Positions 43,542 to 51,829 of a DNA stretch of 64,000 bases are shown here, piece by piece. Each line of letters begins with the position of its first letter. Position 1 is the first letter of the stretch. Both the position numbers and the translations under genes were made by a program. The stretch lies in contig CAKPYN010000003.1 in assembly GCA_934202965.1 (NCBI GenBank), positions 1 to 64,000 of the forward strand, in the 5' to 3' direction. Source of the DNA: an uncultured Megasphaera sp. Lineage in GTDB: Bacteria; Bacillota; Negativicutes; Veillonellales; Megasphaeraceae. Below the pieces are notes generated by a model. That model was not told where the DNA came from. It made no database searches and saw only the letters and a program-made list of their open reading frames with translations.

Positions 43542-44273
43542 TTATGGTTTCAGTGTGTCTTCTATCCACTGATTTATATTTTTATATGCCATACGCTGTC
43601 GATTTATTTCAGGTCCATACGTCAAAGAAAGCAGCTGCCAGCAAGATTGGATGATTTCACTAGGATTCATACCGGTTCGCTTCATCACCGTTTCTTTGGT
43701 AACGTTGACTATTTCATGGGCTGCATTATTACGCAGTTTGCGTATATTATCAATATGATTTATCAAAGAATTCTTCATAAAATCAGTATGTCGTTCTAAA
43801 TTTACAATAGCATTTTTCTGCCCAGCAAAAGCAAAAATCTGATAAAGAAGAATTAATGATAACTCACCATCCCGATACGGTGAGCCAAATTTTTCATCTA
43901 AAAATGATACTAATTCCGTTCCCAATGGCTTATGCAATAGTGTTTTTCGTCTTAAGATTCGTTTGCCGCCGATTTTTTCTCGGTAACTTAGGATAGGAAT
44001 GGTTATATTCATTTTCAGATACGCCAAGAACAATTCATATAGGAACGGCGATAATTGTACCATAAGATTGGCATACTGGCTTTTTTCTTGGTGAATCTGC
44101 ATCGTTAAAAGATATTCTGTTAACATTTCCGCATCCTTATCCATCGGAAAGAGTTGCTGTCCCTGATATTTTCGCATAATTTGCTGTGCTGCTTTAGTCT
44201 GTAAATCTGCCCGAAACATAGCAAAACGAATCAGTTTTTTGGTACCGTCAGGAATTCCCCTTTTACTGGTCAT
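43542..44273 (-). pseudogene. Csm6-like HEPN ribonuclease lacking its CARF half
   Basis: The 243-aa frame matches the C-terminal, HEPN-containing half of type III-A CRISPR ribonuclease Csm6: an all-helical region with SPFLYELFLAYL near residue 75, and the active-site motif IRKLRNNAAHEIVNVT giving R181-x4-H186, followed by a TG-NPSEII helix as in Csm6. Full Csm6 is about 400 residues with an N-terminal CARF domain that binds cyclic oligoadenylate; none remains here, since hpf begins 64 bp upstream. There are no cas genes or repeats in the window. The start codon lies in a hairpin loop and no good ribosome site is seen. Probably a remnant; an autonomous HEPN RNase is the alternative. Confidence 0.6.
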
Positions 44274-44287
44274 CAGTAAAAGGGGAA
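44255..44287. repeat. 14-bp perfect hairpin over the csm6-like start codon
   Basis: Stem 44255-44268/44274-44287 is perfect with a 5-base loop that contains the ATG (44273-44271, minus strand). No T run follows on either strand, so it is not an ordinary terminator. It may mark a deletion or insertion scar or block translation. Confidence 0.6.
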
Positions 44288-44336
44288 TGTATTATGTACC
44301 TAAATTCATTTTTTAGCCACTACGTAGTATACGGGA

Positions 44337-44861
44337 TTAGTATTCCGGTTCAATCAAGCCATATTTACCATGTTTCCGTTTGTATACGACATTAATCGTA
44401 TCTGTTTCGGCATTGAGGAATACAAAGAAATCATGTCCTACGAGATTCATCTGTAAAATTGCTTCTTCGACATCCATGGGACGAGCAGCAAATTTTTTAG
44501 TACGTGCAACTTCAAACGTTTCTTCCGGAGCTGCCGGTCCTTCTACTAAAGCAGATTTGAATGCACCATCTTTCATGCGGCGGGCAATTTTAGTTTTATA
44601 TTTATGAACCTGGCGAACCAGTTTATCATAGACTAAATCAATCGCTGCGTACATGTCTGTATTGGATTCTACACCACGGAGAACGACGCCGTCTACTTTT
44701 AATGTAATTTCAGCAATTTTTCGATCTTTTTCTACAGAAAGGAGAGCCTGTACATTTACTTCATTATCAAAATACTTTGTAACTTTCTTTTCTTGTTTTA
44801 ATACATGATCTTTTAAAGCCGATGTAATTTCTAAATTTTTACCTCTAACGACGGTTGCCAT
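44337..44861 (-). CDS. hpf: Long-form ribosome hibernation promoting factor
   Basis: Start set at MATVVRGKNLEITSALK behind GGAAGGG. The 174-aa protein has the N-terminal S30AE/HPF domain (residues 1-105) and the C-terminal dimerisation domain (about 115-174, with KKFAARPMDVEEAILQMNLVGHDFFVFLNAETDTINVVYKRKHGKYGLIEPEY). Long HPF joins 70S ribosomes into inactive 100S dimers in stationary phase. Monocistronic by position; it sits between two decayed genes but is itself intact. Confidence 0.95.
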   Translation of the reverse strand: MATVVRGKNLEITSALKDHVLKQEKKVTKYFDNEVNVQALLSVEKDRKIAEITLKVDGVVLRGVESNTDMYAAIDLVYDKLVRQVHKYKTKIARRMKDGAFKSALVEGPAAPEETFEVARTKKFAARPMDVEEAILQMNLVGHDFFVFLNAETDTINVVYKRKHGKYGLIEPEY

Positions 44862-45018
44862 AAAACATCCCTTCCTTTCGTGGGGGAGCTGAATAGAATT
44901 ATTGTTTTCTATCTTCACTTCCCTTATATATATATTATTCCACAAAGAAATGGGATTTCCTTCTACGAATTTTAATTATTTGAAAAAATTATAGATTTTG
45001 TTAAAAAAGTACCTTTGA

Positions 45019-45416
45019 TTAAGCATCTGATACGGTTGCTTTCCACAATCCATGTAGATTACAATAGGCATAAACTACACCCGTCTCCGTTGTCGTAAAT
45101 GTTGCCTTCGGTTCTTCACCGGGTTTTAAATATCGTATATGTATTTGCGTATATGTATTTGCGTATCCGTAACTAACGCAATCCATTCAATGTAGTGTTT
45201 TTCTTCCATGGGGTGAATGACGGAACCTACTGTCACGCTTACTTCTTCCTGCTGTTTTGCTACTTCCGGCACATGTTTTTCTTTGGCCGCATCAACAGCA
45301 CCGGCTTGCAGTGCTAACCAAGTCATACCATTCATTTGAATCGTATCAGGCATATCGCCTATTCCTATCCATATTCTCCGCTCTTCTTGACACTGATACA
45401 CTGTTATCTTTTTCAT
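45019..45416 (-). pseudogene. Superoxide reductase (desulfoferrodoxin-like), frameshifted
   Basis: The frame from 45416 reads a neelaredoxin/desulfoferrodoxin-type protein with three of the four iron His ligands (KHVPEV, VIHPME, KHYIEW), then shifts after VTDTQIHIRK and stops at 45126. The other frame continues the family exactly: IRYLKPGEEPKATF, then AYCNLHGLWKAT with the Cys and last His ligand, stopping at 45019. A tandem 14-bp duplication at the break accounts for the shift. The N-terminal part lacks the rubredoxin-like Cys pairs of classic Dfx. Intact enzyme would reduce superoxide to peroxide without making oxygen, as in anaerobes. Confidence 0.88.
45137..45164. repeat. 14-bp tandem duplication inside the superoxide reductase gene
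   Basis: 45137-45150 and 45151-45164 are identical 14-mers (ATATGTATTTGCGT). Removing one copy restores a continuous family-like reading frame, so the duplication is the inactivating mutation. Loss of one copy by slippage would revert it. Confidence 0.92.
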
Positions 45417-45582
45417 CCCACATACCTCCTATTCGTTTCTGCATATACAACACGGTTTCTATATGTTTACTATACAAATTTTAGGCAAGCTGGTCAATAT
45501 ACATACCCCATCTATATCCTATTGTATACAAAAAAGTACTGCACTTTATAAAAGTGCAGTACGATCTCAGATACATCAGGAG

Positions 45583-46806
45583 TTACATATTGTTTTCCGG
45601 ATTAAACTTCTGCATGTGAACAGCACGGTTGATATACTTGATTTTTCTTCCATAGAAGAAATAGTATAGGAAAAAGCAAACCAACGCGATAATAGCTGCT
45701 ACAGCATACAGTTGCGGGAATGTCAAGAGGCCGTGCAGGCTGCCTAAGACATATGGACCTACGCCAATTCCCAAATCCAACGCAACAAAGTATGTCGAAA
45801 GTGCTACGCTAACACGATATGGCGGCGTCAATTTGATACAAACAGCTTGCCCATTGGACATGAACGTCCCATAACCAAGTCCGACAAATACACCAGCCAA
45901 CAGCAATTGCCAAGAAGTGCCTGTGATATGAAGGAGATACAGGCCGGCAGCTAAGCAGAGATAGCACGGATACAACACATAGTTTTCTCCTTTTTTATCA
46001 AAGATAACGCCAGTCAATGGACGCGTCAATGTAATGACAACGGCATAGACGACGAAGAAAAAAGTACCAGCCTGGACGAGATGAATTTCTCGTGCATAGG
46101 CAGCTAAAAACGACAAGACACTCGAATAGGCAAAGCCCATCAAAAAGCCGATCGCGGAAATAGCAAATCCACGATATTCAACATAGTTATTAAGGGTTAC
46201 GGCTTTCATCTTAGTGACTTGTTCTATAGTCAGATCCATTTCATCGATATGAAGGAATCCACAACCAATCATGCAAAGTACGACAAGAATGGAACAGAAT
46301 GTAACAATAAAACGGAAGTTTGTTACCATAATGAGGAACATTCCTAAGAAAGGTCCTATAGCAGCAGCCAAGCTGGTGCTAAGTCCATAATAGTTGATTC
46401 CTTCCCCGCGTTTTTCTTGAGGAATACAGGAAGCAACAATCGTATTGGTAGCCGTCGATACAATCCCATAGGCCATACCATTAAAAAAACGAATTCCATA
46501 AAGGATGGATAAGCTTGGAATATAAAAATAGAATAAGGTCGTGATTAAATACATAACAATACCGCAATACAATGAGCGTTTCCGTCCATATAATTCAATC
46601 GCTTTTCCTAGCTGTAAACGAGCCAGCAGCGTACCTACAATAAAAATACCAGAAGCTAAGCCGGCTTCCCCTAATGAGGCATGTAATTCATCTTTCGCAA
46701 CTACAGCAATAATAACCATCAATAAATAATAAATAAGGTATACAACAAAATTAATACCTGTGTCGAGTAAAAAATCTTTATTCCACAATGAAGATTGTTC
46801 CGACAT
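45583..46806 (-). CDS. MFS transporter
   Basis: The 407-aa protein has 12 hydrophobic segments in two halves. The major facilitator signature after helix 2 reads GKAIELYGRKRSLY, and the mirrored RPLTGVIFDKKGENYVLY follows helix 8. GLSTSLAAAIGPFLGMFL and LGYGTFMSNGQAV are typical of drug/metabolite exporters of the AraJ-like group. No substrate can be assigned. It lies directly downstream of a LysR regulator on the same strand, with a 116-bp gap containing a perfect 23-bp palindrome, so control by that regulator is plausible. Confidence 0.88.
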   Translation of the reverse strand: MSEQSSLWNKDFLLDTGINFVVYLIYYLLMVIIAVVAKDELHASLGEAGLASGIFIVGTLLARLQLGKAIELYGRKRSLYCGIVMYLITTLFYFYIPSLSILYGIRFFNGMAYGIVSTATNTIVASCIPQEKRGEGINYYGLSTSLAAAIGPFLGMFLIMVTNFRFIVTFCSILVVLCMIGCGFLHIDEMDLTIEQVTKMKAVTLNNYVEYRGFAISAIGFLMGFAYSSVLSFLAAYAREIHLVQAGTFFFVVYAVVITLTRPLTGVIFDKKGENYVLYPCYLCLAAGLYLLHITGTSWQLLLAGVFVGLGYGTFMSNGQAVCIKLTPPYRVSVALSTYFVALDLGIGVGPYVLGSLHGLLTFPQLYAVAAIIALVCFFLYYFFYGRKIKYINRAVHMQKFNPENNM

Positions 46807-46885
46807 CGTTTATCATGCTCCTTTCACTAGCAAAGCAAATTTTACACCTCGGAAACGAGTTTGTATAATGGAAAAAAACGATGTC

Positions 46886-46908
46886 TGTTATCGTTTAAAA
46901 CGATAACA
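46886..46908. promoter_or_regulatory. 23-bp perfect palindrome before the MFS gene
   Basis: Arms 46886-46896 and 46898-46908 are perfect complements around one central base. The right part of the minus-strand reading can alternatively pair ATCGTTT with AAACGAT next to a run of seven Ts (46872-46878), making a short terminator for the lysR-type gene. It can thus be an operator, a terminator or both. Confidence 0.55.
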
Positions 46909-46922
46909 CATTAAGATTGTTA

Positions 46923-47816
46923 TTACTTTTTTAAATGATAAACGTTCCGCATATATTCAATAAATATTTGAAGCGTCTTATACTTAGGATTTTCTTTTTT
47001 ATATACCAAACAACACGGAATTTTCATGGCCGGCCTAAGTGTTGCATAGCCGCTAGTAACCCCCATGGCAGCTAAAAAACGCTGCGGCAGCAACGCGCCA
47101 ATATGATTCTGCTGACAATAATTCATCATCGCATAGGGAGTAGAAAACCACGCTTGTGTTTTGGCTGAAGGGCAATTATTTTTCATAAAATATTCATTAA
47201 TATACGCATTCATGACATACTGCGGCGAATACTGCGCTAACGGCCGTGAAGCGGCAAATTGCGCAGTCACTGTATCACCAGGCAGTTCCATATTAGGTCC
47301 ATAATAAATAAAGGTTTCTTCGCCAAAGAAAACTTTTTCATAGTCACTTAAATCTACCGTTGGCAGATAGAATAAGGATACAATATCTAGTTTGTCTTCT
47401 TTTAGCCATTGCAGTAGTTCACGAAATTCCAAATTATAAACGCGAAACGAAGCTTCTGTATGATGTTTTTGAAAATATGCAATGTGTCGATTCATATGCA
47501 CATCACCTAAGGATAACATAATGCCTACTGCCAAAGACTGCACCTGCCCATGTCGTCCTTGCAAATCTAAAATACTTTCTTCTAAATCGCTCAATATATG
47601 GGATATTTTTTCATAAAATATCTCCCCATCCGGCGTAAGATGGCTGCCTTTATTAGATCGTTCAATCAGTTCAACTCCTACGATGTCTTCTAACTTTTTT
47701 ATTTGAGCGCTAAACGCTGACTGCGTAATATTGGCCGCATTGGCAGCGGCTGTAAAATTACGATATTTGCTATAAATAATAAAATTTCTTAATTGTTGTA
47801 TCGTTGGTAATTCCAT
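46923..47816 (-). CDS. LysR-family transcriptional regulator
   Basis: Start set at MELPTIQQLRNFIIYSKYRNF; 24 more residues are readable but lack a ribosome site, whereas GGGAAAGAAG precedes this ATG. The 297-aa protein has the LysR winged helix (FTAAANAANITQSAFSAQIKKLEDIVGVELIERSNKGSHLTPDGE) and a substrate-binding domain from about residue 90 to the end. The effector-binding part resembles the general LysR type with no diagnostic residues. The MFS gene just downstream is the obvious target candidate, though LysR targets are usually divergent. Confidence 0.92.
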   Translation of the reverse strand: MELPTIQQLRNFIIYSKYRNFTAAANAANITQSAFSAQIKKLEDIVGVELIERSNKGSHLTPDGEIFYEKISHILSDLEESILDLQGRHGQVQSLAVGIMLSLGDVHMNRHIAYFQKHHTEASFRVYNLEFRELLQWLKEDKLDIVSLFYLPTVDLSDYEKVFFGEETFIYYGPNMELPGDTVTAQFAASRPLAQYSPQYVMNAYINEYFMKNNCPSAKTQAWFSTPYAMMNYCQQNHIGALLPQRFLAAMGVTSGYATLRPAMKIPCCLVYKKENPKYKTLQIFIEYMRNVYHLKK

Positions 47817-47936
47817 CGTATCTTCTTTCCCCCAAAAGAAACAGCTGAATGCAGCCTGTCTCATTTCACATGCATTCTCACTCGTCAAACCTATCGTATT
47901 GGTTTTATACTATATGCTGCACAAAATATGCATATG

Positions 47937-48002
47937 AAAAAAATGATGTGAGCCCCTCTGATTCGACTTAACGTCTACTCTTGGGAGAACACATCATTTT
48001 TT
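47937..48002 (-). terminator. Terminator after the alaS-ireB-ruvX-DUF1292 run
   Basis: The arms near 47938-47950 and 47990-48002 are perfectly complementary and carry A/T runs outside. It lies just after the DUF1292 stop; the 40-base loop may hold a smaller stem. Confidence 0.75.
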
Positions 48003-48033
48003 CATACAGCAGACCTATTCGGCTACTGTCTTA

Positions 48034-48321
48034 TTATTCTTCAGCCGCAGCAGCTGCTAATTCATCAAATTTCTGATTCGCTGCTTCAAATTCTTCATCT
48101 GTAGGAGCTACATATACATCTTCACCGTTTTCTTTATCAACACGGGCAATAATAGCATCTCCTTCGCAGTCACAATCATCTTCACATATTTCAACCAGAA
48201 GAGAGAATACCTTTCCATCCAGGTCAATACGTTGTACTTCCTGGTATTCTACTTCATTACCATTATCGTCAGTAGCTGTAACGACATATACTTCTTCTAA
48301 TTCATTCATTTCGTCTGCCAT
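48034..48321 (-). CDS. DUF1292 acidic protein
   Basis: The 95-aa, very acidic protein matches DUF1292 (the YrzB group), usually encoded after ireB and ruvX: VYVVTATDDNGNEVEYQEVQRIDLDGKVFSLLV, then ICEDDCDCEGDAIIARVDKENGEDVYVAPTDEEFE. Two Cys-rich acidic turns (EDDCDCEGD) could bind metal. Function is unknown. It overlaps the 3' end of ruvX by 16 bp. Confidence 0.9.
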   Translation of the reverse strand: MADEMNELEEVYVVTATDDNGNEVEYQEVQRIDLDGKVFSLLVEICEDDCDCEGDAIIARVDKENGEDVYVAPTDEEFEAANQKFDELAAAAAEE

Positions 48322-48740
48322 GTGGAACCTCCTTGAGCGTCTAAATAATTTTGTAATATGAGTACAGCAGCCATTTTATCGACATACTGTTTTCTCTTTT
48401 CCCGCCGTACATTGCCTGCAATTAACACTTGCTGTGCCATGACGGTTGTCAGGCGTTCATCCCAATATACAAATTGCATCTTGGGCATGGTTTTACTTAA
48501 ATCATTGACAAACTGTTCAATTTTAGCAATATTTTCGCTGTAATCGCCATTCATATGGCGTGGTTTGCCTACAACGATGCAATGCACTTCTTTTTCTGCT
48601 GCCAAGGCACGTATACGAGCGAAATCTTTCTTTTTGGAAGTACGCTGTATCGTTTCAATTCCTTGGGCTGTAATCAGCAATGCATCGCTGCATGCTACAC
48701 CAATTGTTTTAGAGCCAACATCTAATCCTAAAATCCGCAT
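48306..48740 (-). CDS. ruvX: Holliday junction resolvase-like protein RuvX (YqgF)
   Basis: The 144-aa RNase H-fold protein has GLDVGSKTIGVACSD (metal Asp), the VVGKPRHMNGDYSE motif (family: VGLP..M.G..), and YWDERLTTVMAQQVL with the acidic cluster, ending in DKMAAVLILQNYLD with the last metal Asp. YqgF proteins are tied to pre-16S rRNA 5' end processing and may resolve branched DNA. It starts 8 nt after ireB and overlaps DUF1292, giving the usual Firmicutes alaS-ireB-ruvX-DUF1292 order. Confidence 0.94.
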   Translation of the reverse strand: MRILGLDVGSKTIGVACSDALLITAQGIETIQRTSKKKDFARIRALAAEKEVHCIVVGKPRHMNGDYSENIAKIEQFVNDLSKTMPKMQFVYWDERLTTVMAQQVLIAGNVRREKRKQYVDKMAAVLILQNYLDAQGGSTWQTK

Positions 48741-48748
48741 ATATCCTC

Positions 48749-49009
48749 TTATAACCCACGTTGTTTCACATAAGAACGGACTAATTCTTCGATTAATTCA
48801 TCCCGCTCAATACGACGAATATTGCTGCGTGCATTATTATGACTTGTAATATAGGTGGGATCGCCAGAAAGCAGATACCCTACAATCTGATTTACCGGAT
48901 TATACCCTTTTTCTTCCAATGCATGATACACGTCTTCCAAAATCATTGAGGCAACTGTCTGCTCTTCATTTCTGTTTTTTACGATCATCGTTTCATCGCT
49001 AATTGCCAT
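48749..49009 (-). CDS. ireB: IreB family regulatory protein (UPF0297)
   Basis: The 86-aa protein fits IreB throughout: ETMIVKNRNEEQTVASMILEDVYHALEEKGYNPVNQIVGYLLSGDPTYITSHNNARSNIRRIERDEL is nearly invariant across Firmicutes. In Enterococcus, IreB is phosphorylated on threonines near its N-terminus by the PASTA kinase IreK and moderates cephalosporin resistance; the N-terminal ETM here matches that region. It is encoded between alaS and ruvX. Confidence 0.95.
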   Translation of the reverse strand: MAISDETMIVKNRNEEQTVASMILEDVYHALEEKGYNPVNQIVGYLLSGDPTYITSHNNARSNIRRIERDELIEELVRSYVKQRGL

Positions 49010-49048
49010 ATATAATCACATCCTTTGCGACCTTGCGGTCAAAATAAA

Positions 49049-51658
49049 TCAGCCAAGTATATCTCGGACAGCTTCTTTACCGGCAGTGAGAGCATCGGCA
49101 AGTTTTTCAGGTTCTTTACCGCCAGCCTGTGCCATATCCGGACGACCGCCGCCATTACCGCCAGCTGCCTGCGCTGCTGCTTTGATAATTTTACCGGCAT
49201 GGAGGCCTTTCTTGGTATCTGCTTTGGATACTTTGCAGACAAAGTTTACTTTATCGCCATTGGCAGTTCCCAGTAATACCACGCCATGTCCGATTTTATC
49301 CATAATCGTATCTGCCAAATCACGCAGGCTGTCCATAGAATCAGCTTGTGCAGCCGCAGCGATAACAGGGATAGAAGCAATATCTTCAACAGATGCTAAA
49401 ATACCATCCACATCTGAAAGAGCGGCTTCTTTTTTAAGCTGCTGCAATTCTTTTTCTGTATCTTTCCATTGTGCCAATACTTGCTGCACTTTTTCCGGCA
49501 AATTAGCTGTTTTCGTTTTTAACAAAGCAGCCAACTGTTGTAATTCAGCGGTATCTTCTTTTGCTTTCTTCAATGCCGCTGCTCCGGTTACGGCTTCAAT
49601 TCTGCGAACACCTGTTCCTGTACCGGATTCAGAAAGAATACGGAATGTGCCAATAACAGCTGTAGAAGATACGTGGGAGCCACCACATAATTCACAACTA
49701 AAATCATCAATAGATACAACACGGACAACATCGCCGTATTTTTCACCAAAGAGAGCCATAGCACCTTTTTCTTTTGCTGCGTCAATCGGCATTTCTTCTA
49801 TGTTAACTGGTACATTTTTTAAGATTTCATCATTGACGATTGCTTCAACTTCTGCTAATTCTTCAGCTGTTACCGGCGAGAAATGGGTAAAGTCAAACCG
49901 TAAATGGTCGGGTGTAACAAGCGAACCAGCCTGATTTACGTGATTTCCCAACACACGGCGAAGCGCTGCTTGTAACAGATGGGTTGCCGTATGATTTCGT
50001 GCCAATGCCAAATTCCGTTCTTTATCAACAGCAATATCCAAAACATCGCCTGTATGGATTACGCCTTCTGTAATCACAGCAATCAAATATACCAATCCAT
50101 TCGGAAGTGCTTTGGCATCCGTTACTTCGGCCTTGCCTTCACGGCCTGTTAATATACCTGTATCACCCAGTTGACCGCCGCCTTCTGCATGGAACGGATT
50201 CGCATCTAAAATAACTGTAATTTCTTCACCATCATGAGCTTCTTGAATTTCTACGCCATCTTTACCCAACATAGCGACTGTTGCCTTCACGGCACTTGCA
50301 TCATTAACCAATTTGCTTTGGTCAAGTTTGGTCGTATCCGGTGTAGCAACTTTAGCCGATACATCAGCACGAGCAGCACGAGCCCGTTCTTGTTGTTCTT
50401 TCATGGCTGCATCAAAGCCGGCTTGGTCAATGGTCATCCCATTTTCCTGTGCAATTTCTTCCGTTAATTCTACAGGGAAGCCATACGTATCATATAATTT
50501 GAATACGTCTTTGCCAGCCAATTTCTTTTCAGAACCAGCATCTGCCATCAATTGATTGAGTAGTTCCATGCCTTGAGCCAATGTAGCACTGAATTGTTTT
50601 TCTTCTGTATCAATAACCTTCTTAATTAGTTCTTCGTGTTCACGAAGTTCCGGATATTCTTCACCTAAAATACCCATTACTGTATCTACCAAGCTGCTTA
50701 AAAAGAGATCGTTAATTCCCAAAAGACGTCCAAACCGAACAGCACGGCGCAAAATACGACGCAATACATATCCGCGTCCTTCATTGGATGGCAAAATACC
50801 ATCAGAAATCATGACCGTAATAGCGCGAATATGATCAGCAATAACTTTCATGGCAATTTTTTGATGCGGATCATTGTAGTCGCCATGACAGATGGAAATA
50901 ACTTTTTCGATAATCGGGAAAATTAAATCCGTTTCAAAGTTGGATTCTTTCTGCTGGATAACAGAAGCCAATCGTTCAAGACCGCATCCGGTATCAATAT
51001 TTTTCTTTTCAAGGGGAACATACTTACCGTCTTTAGTACGATTATACTGAGTAAATACCAAGTTCCAAATTTCCAAATACCGATCGCAATCACAGCCAAC
51101 GTTGCATGTCGGTTTGCCGCAGCCTCGTTCTGGTCCTAAATCATAGAAAATTTCACTATCCGGGCCGCATGGACCTTCACCAATTTCCCAGAAGTTATCT
51201 TCAAATTTAAAAATGCGTTCATCAGCCAAACCAATCATATTATGCCAGTAATCATAGGCTTCTTTATCATCTGGATAGATGGTAACATACAGTTTATCTG
51301 TATCTAATTCCAATACTTTTGTCAAAAATTCCCATGCCCAGGAAATGGCTTCTTTTTTAAAGTAATTCCCAAAAGAAAAATTACCCAGCATTTCAAAAAA
51401 CGTATGATGACGAGCAGTACGACCGACATTGTCAATATCTCCGGTTCGAATACATTTCTGGCTTGTTGTCACACGGTACGATGGTGGTACTAACTTGCCT
51501 GTAAAATACGGTTTAAGCGGTGCCATACCTGCACCAATTAACAATAAGCTCGGATCATTCTTTGGAATCAAAGGAAAACTATGTAAAATCAAATGTTCCT
51601 TATTTTTAAAGAATTGTAAATACGCTTTGCGGATTTCATTACCCGTCATATACTTCAT
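49049..51658 (-). CDS. alaS: Alanine-tRNA ligase
   Basis: Start set at the ATG reading MKYMTGNEIRKAYLQFF, behind GAGGGAG. The 869-aa enzyme has the class II catalytic core (RVTTSQKCIRTGDIDNVGRTARHHTFFEMLGNFSFGNYFKKEAI), the editing domain with zinc-type HTATHLLQAALRRVLG and CELCGGSHVSSTA, and the C-Ala oligomerisation domain with GGNGGGRPDMAQAGG. It charges tRNA-Ala and hydrolyses Ser- and Gly-tRNA-Ala. There is no T-box in the 170-bp upstream region, though a good promoter is visible. Confidence 0.97.
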   Translation of the reverse strand: MKYMTGNEIRKAYLQFFKNKEHLILHSFPLIPKNDPSLLLIGAGMAPLKPYFTGKLVPPSYRVTTSQKCIRTGDIDNVGRTARHHTFFEMLGNFSFGNYFKKEAISWAWEFLTKVLELDTDKLYVTIYPDDKEAYDYWHNMIGLADERIFKFEDNFWEIGEGPCGPDSEIFYDLGPERGCGKPTCNVGCDCDRYLEIWNLVFTQYNRTKDGKYVPLEKKNIDTGCGLERLASVIQQKESNFETDLIFPIIEKVISICHGDYNDPHQKIAMKVIADHIRAITVMISDGILPSNEGRGYVLRRILRRAVRFGRLLGINDLFLSSLVDTVMGILGEEYPELREHEELIKKVIDTEEKQFSATLAQGMELLNQLMADAGSEKKLAGKDVFKLYDTYGFPVELTEEIAQENGMTIDQAGFDAAMKEQQERARAARADVSAKVATPDTTKLDQSKLVNDASAVKATVAMLGKDGVEIQEAHDGEEITVILDANPFHAEGGGQLGDTGILTGREGKAEVTDAKALPNGLVYLIAVITEGVIHTGDVLDIAVDKERNLALARNHTATHLLQAALRRVLGNHVNQAGSLVTPDHLRFDFTHFSPVTAEELAEVEAIVNDEILKNVPVNIEEMPIDAAKEKGAMALFGEKYGDVVRVVSIDDFSCELCGGSHVSSTAVIGTFRILSESGTGTGVRRIEAVTGAAALKKAKEDTAELQQLAALLKTKTANLPEKVQQVLAQWKDTEKELQQLKKEAALSDVDGILASVEDIASIPVIAAAAQADSMDSLRDLADTIMDKIGHGVVLLGTANGDKVNFVCKVSKADTKKGLHAGKIIKAAAQAAGGNGGGRPDMAQAGGKEPEKLADALTAGKEAVRDILG

Positions 51659-51699
51659 CAACTAACACTCCCTCTGTAGATCTTCTTTTATATGGGAAA

Positions 51700-51729
51700 A
51701 TTATACACTCATTTACCATGGTGAAGCAA
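51700..51729 (-). promoter_or_regulatory. alaS promoter
   Basis: On the minus strand TTGCTT (51729-51724), an 18-bp spacer and TATAAT (51705-51700) lie 41 nt before the alaS start. Confidence 0.75.
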
Positions 51730-51774
51730 CCTTTTTCTCACATTTTTTGGTATATCTGGCATACCATATGAAAT

Positions 51775-51813
51775 GGCTAGCAAAGAACGGGTATGGTCCT
51801 TTCTTTACTAGCC
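51775..51813 (-). terminator. Terminator after the NlpC/P60 gene
   Basis: A 13-bp stem with one mismatch pairs 51775-51787 with 51801-51813. It lies 17 nt past the NlpC/P60 stop and upstream of the alaS promoter. The T run is weak. Confidence 0.6.
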
Positions 51814-51829
51814 ACTATCTATACAACTG

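Noticed and set aside
43000..46000. CRISPR array next to the csm6-like remnant
   Set aside because: No regularly spaced direct repeats were seen; the only tandem repeat is the two-copy 14-mer in the superoxide reductase gene.
51659..51829. T-box leader of alaS
   Set aside because: No T-box consensus sequence and no specifier stem were found; only a promoter and the upstream gene's terminator fit.
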